NCBI RefSeq assembly: GCF_900101825.1
Contig: NZ_FNAG01000018.1
Location: forward strand, 9,230-42,662
Direction: 5' to 3'
DNA from: Aquimonas voraii
GTDB lineage: Bacteria; Pseudomonadota; Gammaproteobacteria; Xanthomonadales; Xanthomonadaceae
Length of the DNA stretch: 33,433 nt
The notes under the pieces were generated by a model. It did not search any database. It saw nothing but the letters and a program-made list of their open reading frames with translations, and was not told the origin of the DNA. This document shows positions 1 through 6,738 of this stretch, piece after piece; position 1 is the stretch's first letter; every line of letters starts with the position of its first letter. The position numbers and the translations under genes are program-made.

Positions 1-91
1 GAGAAGCTGAAGCGAGAAGCTGAAGCGAGAAGCTGAAGCGAGAAGCTGAAGCGAGAAGCTGAAGCGAGAAGCTGAAGCGAGAAGCTGAAGC
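1..91. repeat. 13-bp tandem repeat, 7 copies, cut by window edge
   Basis: Seven perfect copies of GAGAAGCTGAAGC run from the first base to 91, then the pattern breaks at GAGAGGCCG. The unit is not a multiple of three, and the plus strand carries stops, so it is not a protein repeat on that strand. The array probably continues to the left of the window. Perfect identity suggests recent expansion by slippage. Confidence 0.9.
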
Positions 92-251
92 GAGAGGCCG
101 TCGCCGGTCTTGCCCTCTTCCGCAGCCGAGTACGCTAGGGTTCCGGCCGGTGCCGCACTCCCTCGCTCACATGCGATCGTCCGACGCCAGAATCTGGGCG
201 ATGCGAAGGCAGTCGGGGGAGAGGGTGCAGGGCGTCGCAAGAGTTCTCCCG

Positions 252-285
252 CCTCTCCCCAACCGCTCTCCCACCAGGGGAGAGG
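252..285. repeat. CCTCTCCCC / GGGGAGAGG inverted repeat
   Basis: Nine-base perfect arms (252-260 and 277-285) enclose a 16-base loop that itself contains another CTCTCCC. A related element with 10-base arms lies at 9277-9301. Such pyrimidine/purine-rich hairpins are scattered between genes in Xanthomonadales genomes. They may act as weak terminators, but there is no T-tract here and no gene ending just before it in this window. Confidence 0.6.
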
Positions 286-320
286 GGCTTGAACCAGAGC
301 CTGCGTCACATGGCACACCG

Positions 321-404
321 CCACCGCCACCGCCACCGCCACCGCCACCGCCACCGCCACCGCCACCGCTACCGCTACCGCTACCGCTACCGCTACCGCC
401 ACCG
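321..404. repeat. Hexanucleotide array: (CCACCG)8 (CTACCG)5 (CCACCG)1
   Basis: Fourteen uninterrupted hexamers, in two sequence variants, occupy 84 bases. The array ends 80 bases before the FabG-type reductase start. Apparent proteins in this stretch (poly-Pro, His/Arg or Gly repeats) only translate the hexamer and are not genes. A hexamer array this close upstream of a gene can change length by slippage. Confidence 0.85.
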
Positions 405-484
405 CCAAAGTCCAACCCAGGCCCCGATCTCCCACGTTCTGCTTCCCAGGCCCAATCCCCAGTCCCCAAGCCCAGTCCTTGCCC

Positions 485-1213
485 ATGACCACTCCCAAAC
501 GCGCCCTCGTCACCGGCGGCAGCGGCGATCTCGGCAGCGCCATCTGTCGTGCGCTTGCCGAAGCCGGCCACCACGTCTACGTCCACGCCAACAGCGGCCT
601 CGATCGCGCGCAGGCGCTGGTTGACGAGCTCTTGGCTGCTGGGCATTCCGCCGAAGCCATTGCTTTCGACGTCGCCGATGCCGCGGCCTGTGCGCAGGCC
701 ACGGCGAAGATGCTCGAAGCCGGCCCGATCCAGATCGTCGTCAACAACGCCGGCATCCACGACGATGCGCCGATGGCCGGCATGAGCGAAGCGCAGTGGA
801 AGCGGGTGATCGATGTCAGCCTGCACGGCTTCTTCCATGTCACCCAGCCCCTGCTGCTGCCGATGGCGCGCACGCGCTGGGGGCGGATCGTCAGCGTCTC
901 TTCGGTCGCGGCCGTCCTGGGCAACCGCGGCCAGACCAACTACGCCGCGGCCAAGGCCGGCCTGCACGGCGCCACGCTCTCACTCGCCCGCGAGATGGCC
1001 AGCCGCGGCATCACCGCCAACGTGGTCGCGCCGGGCGTGATCGCGGGGCGGATGGCGGCCGATGCCTTCCCGCCCGAAATGATCAAGGCCACCGTGCCAG
1101 CGGGGCGCGCGGGCCGCCCCGAAGAAGTTGCAGCCGTCATCGCCTTCCTCGCCTCGGAGGGGGCGTCCTACGTCAACGGTCAGGTGATCGGAGTCAACGG
1201 CGGCATGGGCTGA
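485..1213 (+). CDS. FabG-type 3-oxoacyl-ACP reductase (aryl-polyene ketoreductase)
   Basis: A 242-aa short-chain dehydrogenase/reductase that would reduce the 3-keto group of ACP-bound polyene intermediates with NADPH in the cytoplasm. Visible motifs are the glycine-rich nucleotide loop TGGSGDLG (about residues 10-17), NNAG (87-90), catalytic Ser140, and the YxxxK pair Tyr153/Lys157 in NYAAAKAG. NNAGIHDDAPMAGMS and the GNRGQTNY stretch resemble the ketoreductases of aryl-polyene clusters more than housekeeping FabG, and polyketide-type ketosynthases lie 5 kb away on the other strand. ATG 485 is chosen as start; TTG 479 in frame would add two residues. No clear ribosome binding site is seen. 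Confidence is high for the enzyme family, moderate for the pathway. Confidence 0.88.
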   Translation: MTTPKRALVTGGSGDLGSAICRALAEAGHHVYVHANSGLDRAQALVDELLAAGHSAEAIAFDVADAAACAQATAKMLEAGPIQIVVNNAGIHDDAPMAGMSEAQWKRVIDVSLHGFFHVTQPLLLPMARTRWGRIVSVSSVAAVLGNRGQTNYAAAKAGLHGATLSLAREMASRGITANVVAPGVIAGRMAADAFPPEMIKATVPAGRAGRPEEVAAVIAFLASEGASYVNGQVIGVNGGMG

Positions 1214-1450
1214 ATCCCGGTGTGGACTGCTGTCACCGCGGATGCGGAGGCGGAGGCAGGCATTGCATAAGGATCGGCCCCGGCCCACCAAGGGCTTCAC
1301 TTTCACTTCGGGCCATAGTGAATCGAGCGTTCGGCACGGCAGGCCGGAGCCCAGCCCAGGCATCCTTCGAGCTTGCACTCCCCAAGTGAATCCGTTCGCG
1401 CTAACTTCACGCCTTTCGCGTGCCCTGCACGCATCACTGGAGAGTCCTCG

Positions 1451-1954
1451 ATGAGTCTGTTGCGCCGTTCCGCTGCCCTGCTGCTCGCCTTTGTTGCTGC
1501 ACCTGCCTTCGCCGAGCGTGTGCAGGTCCAAAGCTCCATCCCCTATGCCGAAGACGCGGACATCCAGAACAAGGTGCGGGAGGAGTGCACCCAGCTGAAC
1601 ACCCAGCTGGCCGAGTTCACCCAGGAATTCGGACGCGAGAACGGTATCGAGGTGCAGCTGGTCGAGACGCTCGACACCGCGGCTGAAGGCCGCGTGCTGC
1701 AGATGGAGATCGTCGACGCGGTGAGCATGGGCAATGCCTTCATCGGCCACCAGAAGTACAGCCGCGTGCGCGGCGTGCTGTTCGAGAACGGCGAGCAGAT
1801 CGCCGACTTCCGCGGCCGTCGCAACTCCATGGGCGGCGCCTTCGCCGGCTACAAGGGTTCGTGCTCGGTGCTGGGGCGCACAGTGAAGGCCTTGGGCAAG
1901 GACATCGCGCAGTGGCTGGCGAACCCGCAGGATGGGGCGCAGTTGGGGGATTGA
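1451..1954 (+). CDS. Exported protein of unknown function
   Basis: A 167-aa protein with a classical signal peptide: SLLRR, a hydrophobic core, and probable cleavage after Ala21 (APAFA|ERV), so it is probably periplasmic or secreted. The mature part has exactly two cysteines (Cys46, Cys138) that could form a disulphide, and a C-terminal segment LGRTVKALGKDIAQWL reminiscent of small DUF4410-like exported proteins; that family link is only an impression. GGAGA 7 bases before ATG 1451 fixes the start. It follows the ketoreductase by 237 bp with no recognisable element between. The same reading frame stays open after its TGA for 29 coding-like codons (see 1955-2044). Function unknown. Confidence 0.75.
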   Translation: MSLLRRSAALLLAFVAAPAFAERVQVQSSIPYAEDADIQNKVREECTQLNTQLAEFTQEFGRENGIEVQLVETLDTAAEGRVLQMEIVDAVSMGNAFIGHQKYSRVRGVLFENGEQIADFRGRRNSMGGAFAGYKGSCSVLGRTVKALGKDIAQWLANPQDGAQLGD

Positions 1955-2044
1955 GGTGATGCGGTCCAAGCCCAGAAGCTGGTGGGCACGATCGCGGACA
2001 GCATTCTCGCGGCTGCGCTGCAACTGAGTCAGGCGCAGGATTAG
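1955..2044 (+). pseudogene. In-frame coding-like tail after the stop of the exported protein
   Basis: Directly after TGA 1952-1954 the same frame reads 29 further codons to TAG 2042-2044. They contain KLVGTIADSILAAALQL, an amphipathic pattern resembling the C-terminus just upstream (KALGKDIAQWL; shared K-x-L-x3-I-A-x2-L). It may be the remnant of a second, tandem copy of the upstream gene's 3' end, or a tail lost by a recent nonsense mutation. There is no start codon or ribosome binding site of its own. The reading is inference from frame continuity and pattern similarity. Confidence 0.4.
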
Positions 2045-2061
2045 GGTTGGGGCCAGTGGAG

Positions 2062-2463
2062 ATGATCTCTCAAACCTGTCCGGACTGCGGTGGCGTTATT
2101 GCGGTGGCGTCGCGATTGCGCTTGCTCGTACTGGACGCGATGCCCTGCCGGAAATGCGGGGTGCGTCTGGTAGTGCGGCCCGTTTGGTCGCGGCTTTGGC
2201 ATCCGATCGGGTTGTTGCTGGTGTTCGTGCCTGGGCTGGTGCGCGCGCGGTACTTCCCGGACGTCCCCAGCTCGTTTCTGGTCCTGTGGATCGCTGCCAT
2301 TTGGCTCGCCATCAGTTCCGTCACGGCGATGGGGCGGCTGGAGCCGGAGGCCGTTCACAAGCGATTCCCGCCGCTTGAGGTGCTCAAGTTCGGTGCGCTG
2401 CTGTTCCTGATTGTCGCGATGCTGCTGGCTGGCCTTGCAGCGCTCTCGTGGATCACCGTTTGA
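2062..2463 (+). CDS. Zinc-ribbon membrane protein (first of a tandem pair)
   Basis: About 133 aa. The N-terminus has two CxxC knuckles, CPDC (Cys6, Cys9) and CRKC (Cys29, Cys32), separated by 19 residues and expected to bind one zinc on the cytoplasmic side. Three hydrophobic segments follow: HPIGLLLVFVPGLV, FLVLWIAAIWLAISSV and LKFGALLFLIVAMLLAGLAAL. The start is uncertain: ATG 2062 is preceded too closely by GTGGAG, and GTG 2056 or TTG 2047 in frame would add two or five residues. The next gene has the same layout. No enzyme motif is seen and the function is unknown. It resembles the short zinc-ribbon/TM proteins often called hypothetical in proteobacteria. Confidence 0.68.
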   Translation: MISQTCPDCGGVIAVASRLRLLVLDAMPCRKCGVRLVVRPVWSRLWHPIGLLLVFVPGLVRARYFPDVPSSFLVLWIAAIWLAISSVTAMGRLEPEAVHKRFPPLEVLKFGALLFLIVAMLLAGLAALSWITV

Positions 2464-2548
2464 TGTCAGGGTTCGACGCGACATGCCATGCGCGCCGTGT
2501 ATCACCGGACGATCGCCCGAACAGTCGATTCGATCGGCGAGGACGGCG

Positions 2549-2905
2549 ATGAAAGGGGCGTGTCCAATCTGCAGAACGAAGATTGAAGGCCGGCTGGGCT
2601 GGAGAATGGCGGTGGGGGCTGGCGAGTCCTGTCCGAGCTGTCGTTCGCTGCTGCAGTTGGACGCCCGCTGGATGCGGTGGGTGCTGTTGATGTATGCGCT
2701 GATCGCGATGGTCTGGATCTGGCTTGTCCCGACGGAGTTCGCCATCGCGCCGGCGCTTGGCGCGGGTCTGCAAAGTCTGCTGTGGCTGTCCGCGCTCTGG
2801 GCGCTGGCGTCTGGGCCCTTGCAGGTGCGCACCCATCGCTGGCCCGTCGCGCAGGGTGTCGTTCTCGGCATGCTGCTGCTTATGGGACTGAGTGTGGCGC
2901 TGTAG
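2549..2905 (+). CDS. Zinc-ribbon membrane protein (second of a tandem pair)
   Basis: A 118-aa protein starting at ATG 2549, with GAGG six bases upstream. CPIC (Cys5, Cys8) and CPSC (Cys28, Cys31) are spaced by 19 residues, exactly as in the preceding protein. Three hydrophobic segments follow: WVLLMYALIAMVWIWLV, GLQSLLWLSALWALA and GVVLGMLLLMGLSVAL. The architecture matches the upstream gene although the sequences have diverged, so the two are probably ancient paralogues or partners, 85 bp apart. A longer in-frame reading from 2411 would overlap the first gene and lacks a binding site, so it was not used. Function unknown. Confidence 0.68.
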   Translation: MKGACPICRTKIEGRLGWRMAVGAGESCPSCRSLLQLDARWMRWVLLMYALIAMVWIWLVPTEFAIAPALGAGLQSLLWLSALWALASGPLQVRTHRWPVAQGVVLGMLLLMGLSVAL

Positions 2906-2939
2906 GTCAACGCCGCGGTCGTCTGATCTGCAGATCGAG

Positions 2940-3330
2940 GGAGGCTACTGCCCTCAAGCGCGAAGCGGGCTCTGCTTCTTTCCTGGTTTTGCTTGGGCTT
3001 GGGCTGTGGCTGTGGCTGTCGCTCTTGCTGTTGCGGGCAGGAGCCCGCGCTCTTCCACGGGGCCCCTGGGGAGCGGCGGGAGGCGGTCGAACAGCCCGTA
3101 GGGGGCCGGCATGGATGCCGGCGCGGTTTTCGACAGGCCAGGGAGGGCCTGTCCGAAAACCCCGACCGGCCCACGCGTACCCGGAGCGCAGGGATGCGCG
3201 TAGGGCGCGGACGAGGGGTGGCCTTTCTCTTGCCTACTTCTCTTTGGCCACGCAAAGAGAAGTAGGTCGGGCAGCCCGTAGGGCTGACCGAAAGCTCTTG
3301 CTGTCTGCTTCGCGCGACGAGACGGTCAAA
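2940..3330. repeat. Mosaic intergenic repeat element with three hairpins
   Basis: This gene-free stretch contains GCGGGC-AGGA-GCCCGC (3033-3048), an inverted repeat with 14/15-base arms (3126-3139 and 3146-3160, one bulged base), and a perfect 14-base inverted repeat CCTACTTCTCTTTG with a 6-base loop (3233-3246 / 3253-3266). Its apparent translations (MDAGAVFDRPGRA, GLSLAYFSLATQ) look like short spurious ORFs I associate with a dispersed Xanthomonadales repeat, not with conserved proteins. No transposase or target duplication was seen. It may be a non-autonomous mobile or REP-like mosaic. Confidence 0.55.
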
Positions 3331-3506
3331 CAGCACAGAGGCGAGTGCGCAACTCATGGTGGGCCAGGGCCCACCCTATGAGGGTCGCGAGATCGGGCAG
3401 CTCGGCGGGCTCGCGGTCAGCTCTTCGCTTTCGCTTCAAGCGACGAAGCGACAGAACAACACCGAGGCGAGTGTCGAGCTCATGGTGGGCCAGGGCCCAC
3501 CCTATG
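3328..3506. repeat. Duplicated GGTGGGCC-AG-GGCCCACC palindrome
   Basis: Two copies of a perfect inverted repeat (8-base arms, 2-base spacer) lie at 3358-3375 and 3484-3501, 126 bp apart. Each sits in an imperfect direct repeat of about 53 bp that also shares GAGGCGAGTG and the trailing CCTATG. The right copy ends one base before the stop codon of the minus-strand halogenase-like gene, so it is the first structure in that operon's 3' untranslated RNA. There it could protect the mRNA end or help termination; no T-run follows. Confidence 0.75.
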
Positions 3507-5145
3507 CCGCGCCTTTCCACTCCGCTGTGAGCAGCGGTTCACCCGAATCCGCCACCGGCGCAGTCGCCAACAGCGCTTCAAGCGCCGACACATCGAGCGT
3601 GGGATGGGTTTCGCGCGCCAGCTCCATCAGCTCGCGCGCCAAGCGCCGCAGACACACCAGATTCGAGCGCATGCGTGCCTTGAAGGCCGCATCGTCCAGA
3701 TCATCGCGCAGCGCGCGGTTCAACTCGGCGAACCAGCCCAGCCGCGCCTGGTCGAGGAAGGCCGAGGAATCCACCGCCGCATGCGGTCGCGCGTTTGCCG
3801 CGCACCAGCGCTGGAAGAGGTCCTGCAGGGCAAAGTTCAGGGCCTTGGCTTCGGCCAGCTCGGGCTTCAGCCGCGACAGGGTGGTGAGGTCGTCGATGCG
3901 ACGGCCGAAGAACAATGCGGCGAGCACGCCCCAGTAGTAGCTGTAGTCCCACAGCACCTTGAGCGGCATCAGCTGGGCATCGCCGAACAGGCCGTACTGG
4001 CCGCGGTACATGGCCATGGTGCTTTCGTAGAAGCTGAAGTAGAGCTGCTCATAGACGCCGGCATAGGGCTGCCAGGCCTCACCCGCGCGGTCCTTCTCGA
4101 TCAGCCGGCTGATGTAGGTGTTGCTGATCGCGATGAAGTCGCTGCCGGGCGAGTAGAACGGATCGAGGAACACGCCGGCTTCGCCGGTAAGCGCCCAGCG
4201 GTTGGCGCTGAACACCTGCTTGCAGCCATAGGAAAAGTTGCGGAAGAAGGCGAAGTCCTGCAGCTCGTCGCGCATCGGCTCGATGGCCTGGTGCACCCGC
4301 GGCTGATGTTGGGCCAGCCAGTCCATCGCCTTCTCGAAGCTGTTCATCGTCTCCAGCGGGTGCGTCTCGGCATCGCAGACGATGCCCACCGAATGCGAGC
4401 CCGAGGACAGCGGGATCAGCCAGACCCAGTAGCCGGGGCCGACCAGATGATTGGTGCTGCGCCAGCGCTCGGGCGGCGTGCAGCGGCTCAGCCAGTCGCT
4501 GCAGCCGGACCACTCGTGCGGATCGATGCGGCCCTTCAAGCGGAACCACACCGCATTGGCCTTGTGGCCGTTGTCCTCGGCCAGGCCGAGCTTGCGCTTG
4601 ATCAGCCCGGCGCGGCCGCTGGCGTCGACCACCCAGCGCGCTTCGGCCTGACTGCGCTCTCCGCCGCGCTCCCACTCGATACGGTGTGCGCTGTCGTCTT
4701 CGCTGAGCTCGATCTGCTTGACCACAGCGCCGTCGATGAACTCGATGCCGAGCGACTGCGCGCGCTCGGCGAGGAAATTCTCGAAGCGGCCGCGGTCGAT
4801 CTGCCAGGCGCCGGTCGGCAGGGACTGGCTGGCGCCGAGCTCGGCGCAGCGGTCCGGTGCCGAGTGACCTTCGGAGAAGAAGAAGCGGAAGCCGAACTTG
4901 ACGATGTGTTCCTGATCGAGATGCTCGCGCAGGCCGAGTACGTCACCGAAGTAATTCGCGGCGATCTCGACCGTGCTCTCGCCGATCTTGAAGGCGGCCT
5001 CCGGCACCGGATGCGCGCGCCGCTCGATCACGCGGATGCGCGTGTCGGCGTCGCGCCGCTTCAGTTGCAGGGCGAGCGTGAGGCCGGCGAGGCCGCCGCC
5101 CAGGATCAGCACATCGACAGGGTTCTCGGCGATCGCGGTGTTCAT
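3502..5145 (-). CDS. FAD-dependent halogenase-like oxidoreductase of the aryl-polyene locus
   Basis: A 547-aa flavoprotein. It has an N-terminal FAD-binding loop GGGLAG (16-21), KIGEST (53-58), a lysine at 83 in VKFGFRF corresponding to the catalytic Lys of tryptophan halogenases, and WVWLIP (240-245), matching the family's WxWxIP signature. FLDPFYSPGSDF (326-337) resembles the DPxxSxG region of phenol/pyrrole halogenases; the glutamate that positions tryptophan in PrnA-type enzymes appears replaced by Tyr331. This points to a phenolic, possibly carrier-bound substrate, fitting halogenated xanthomonadin-like pigments (family knowledge plus inference). Activity is not proven; a non-halogenating monooxygenase is possible. 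It is the last gene of the operon and its ATG overlaps the glycosyltransferase stop as ATGA. Confidence 0.82.
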   Translation of the reverse strand: MNTAIAENPVDVLILGGGLAGLTLALQLKRRDADTRIRVIERRAHPVPEAAFKIGESTVEIAANYFGDVLGLREHLDQEHIVKFGFRFFFSEGHSAPDRCAELGASQSLPTGAWQIDRGRFENFLAERAQSLGIEFIDGAVVKQIELSEDDSAHRIEWERGGERSQAEARWVVDASGRAGLIKRKLGLAEDNGHKANAVWFRLKGRIDPHEWSGCSDWLSRCTPPERWRSTNHLVGPGYWVWLIPLSSGSHSVGIVCDAETHPLETMNSFEKAMDWLAQHQPRVHQAIEPMRDELQDFAFFRNFSYGCKQVFSANRWALTGEAGVFLDPFYSPGSDFIAISNTYISRLIEKDRAGEAWQPYAGVYEQLYFSFYESTMAMYRGQYGLFGDAQLMPLKVLWDYSYYWGVLAALFFGRRIDDLTTLSRLKPELAEAKALNFALQDLFQRWCAANARPHAAVDSSAFLDQARLGWFAELNRALRDDLDDAAFKARMRSNLVCLRRLARELMELARETHPTLDVSALEALLATAPVADSGEPLLTAEWKGAA

Positions 5146-5957
5146 GCGGTGCGGCTCTCGAACTGCGGCAGGGCGGCGCTGGGCAGAGTCGCCGGGCCCG
5201 GGTCAAAAATGCGTGGGCGCGAGCGCCGCGCTTCGATGTAGCGCGGGATCACGCGGCCATGGGTCCAGACCCGGCCGACCACATGCGAGGTGATGCGGTA
5301 GAGGTCGGTCAGCGGGCGGAAGTGGCTGCGCCGGAACTGCCCGGCCAGGCCGTCGCCGGCGTAGCGCGACTCGATCGGCACCGACACGCAGCCCATGCCG
5401 AGCCGGCGCGCGGCCTGGATGAGGATGTCGGCCTCGAACACGAAGCCCTCGCCGGCGACGTCGGCGATTTCGCAGACCGCGCGCGGGTAGTAGCGCTGGC
5501 CGCTCTGGGTGTCGGCGATGCGATAACCGGTGGCCCAGGCGATGCCCCAATCGCCGAACTCGTTGGCGAGGCGGCGGTGGATCGGCTGCTGGGCGCGCTT
5601 CTTCAGGCGCGCGCCGATGATGATGTCGTTGGGAAACTGCGCGGCGGCAGCGACCAGACGCGGCACGTCCGAGGCCAGGTGCTGGCCGTCGCCGTCCATG
5701 CTGACCACGCCATCGATGTCGAGCGCGAGTGCAGCGCGGAAGCCGCTGCGCAGGCCCTCGCCCTTGCCGCGGCGGCTGGCGTGCTGGATCAGGGTGATCG
5801 GCAGATCGGCGATCGCCGCGACGGTGCCGTCGGTGGAGCCGTCGTCGATCACGATCACGTGCGGGGTGCAGGCCAGCGCGCCTTCGACCACCTCGCGGAT
5901 GCGCAGGGCTTCGTTCAGGGCGGGAATGATCACCGCGGTGCGGGCCAGCTCAGCCAT
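5142..5957 (-). CDS. Family 2 glycosyltransferase
   Basis: A 271-aa GT-A fold glycosyltransferase of the dolichyl-phosphate-mannose-synthase-like GT2 type. VIIPALNEA opens the nucleotide-binding fold, DDGS (38-41) binds the nucleotide, and DGDGQH (88-93) carries the DxD metal site. QSGQRYYPR and EGFVFEADILIQA are further GT2-like segments. No membrane span is seen, so it is cytoplasmic or peripheral. It overlaps the preceding chain-length-factor gene by 8 bp and the following oxidoreductase by 4 bp (ATGA), implying translational coupling. In this context it probably attaches a sugar during assembly or membrane anchoring of the polyene; donor and acceptor are unknown. Confidence 0.85.
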   Translation of the reverse strand: MAELARTAVIIPALNEALRIREVVEGALACTPHVIVIDDGSTDGTVAAIADLPITLIQHASRRGKGEGLRSGFRAALALDIDGVVSMDGDGQHLASDVPRLVAAAAQFPNDIIIGARLKKRAQQPIHRRLANEFGDWGIAWATGYRIADTQSGQRYYPRAVCEIADVAGEGFVFEADILIQAARRLGMGCVSVPIESRYAGDGLAGQFRRSHFRPLTDLYRITSHVVGRVWTHGRVIPRYIEARRSRPRIFDPGPATLPSAALPQFESRTA

Positions 5958-6738
5958 GACGCAGCTCCAGCACGAGGCGACTGTCGCAGCCGGCGGGCAG
6001 TTCGCATTTCGCTTCAGCGCGCGCCAGCGCCTGGGCCAGACGCGCGGCCGGCGCCATCGCGTTGCGCGCGGTGGCTTCGATCAGCGGGCCAGTGGCCTCG
6101 GCGCAGTCGCCCGAGGCGAGACGCGGTGCAAGCGTGAGTCCCGTGCCATCGGCGCGGTCCAGCACCAGGGCGAAGCCGAACAGGCCCTCGCTCTTCGAGG
6201 TGTGCTGCAGGGGCCCGCCGGCGGGGCTGTCGTAGGCCACCAGCAGCACCGGGCCGCCGTCGATGGTGATCTGCAGCGCGGCCTCGATCAGGCCCTGGGC
6301 GAAGCTGGCATCGAAGGCCGAGATCGCGGTGGCCGGCGCATGGCAGCCGACGCCGATGGTCCAGTAGCCGGCGGCGGCGTTGTGCACCGAGTTGTGGAAC
6401 TTGGTCGGCGAGACTTCGGTCGGCGCGCTGGCCAGCGTCGCGCACATGTAGTCGGTGATCGCCAGATCGCCGTGGGTGGAGGTGAACACCGAGGGCAGCG
6501 CGGCCGGATCCGCACCGGCGTTCTCGCAGGCGGCCTCGGCCACCCGCAGCGCCAGCAGCACCGAATCCGGCGCGCGGCGGCGCTCGTTGGCCGGCAGCAT
6601 CGAGGGCGCGGGCTTCTTCGGCGCACCTTCGATGAGGCCTGCTTCGCTGCGCGCGAACGCGGCCATCGCAGCCCAGTCGGGCAGACCGTCGGCGAAGGCG
6701 CCGATGCCCAGCACTCTCAGCGCAGGCAGGCCGCTCAT
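5950..6738 (-). CDS. Beta-ketoacyl synthase-like chain-length factor
   Basis: A 262-aa protein that looks like the N-terminal half of a ketosynthase (Ketoacyl-synt_2 / ApeC-like type). VFTSTHGDLAITDYMC (84-99) and SPTKFHNSVHNAAAGYW (110-126) are typical of the chain-length-factor partners in aryl-polyene clusters. The TACSS nucleophile, HGT and GHTLGAAG histidine motifs of active ketosynthases are absent. It would pair with the ketosynthase encoded just upstream, whose stop overlaps its start as ATGA, to set chain length. At 262 aa it is full length for this short family and well under the roughly 400 aa of a true ketosynthase. Confidence 0.82.
   Translation of the reverse strand: MSGLPALRVLGIGAFADGLPDWAAMAAFARSEAGLIEGAPKKPAPSMLPANERRRAPDSVLLALRVAEAACENAGADPAALPSVFTSTHGDLAITDYMCATLASAPTEVSPTKFHNSVHNAAAGYWTIGVGCHAPATAISAFDASFAQGLIEAALQITIDGGPVLLVAYDSPAGGPLQHTSKSEGLFGFALVLDRADGTGLTLAPRLASGDCAEATGPLIEATARNAMAPAARLAQALARAEAKCELPAGCDSRLVLELRHG

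Noticed and set aside
2940-3330. A degraded insertion sequence.
   Set aside because: Hairpins are present but no transposase fragment or target duplication was found.
2041-3357. A 438-aa minus-strand frame across the zinc-ribbon genes and repeats.
   Set aside because: Low-complexity Pro/Gln/Arg composition spanning hairpin repeats; the plus-strand frames carry CxxC pairs and membrane helices.
3604-5241. A 545-aa open frame antisense to the halogenase-like gene.
   Set aside because: It is a GC-rich shadow frame: Ala/Gly/Glu/Arg-biased, no domains, while the opposite strand has clear flavoprotein motifs and operon overlaps.
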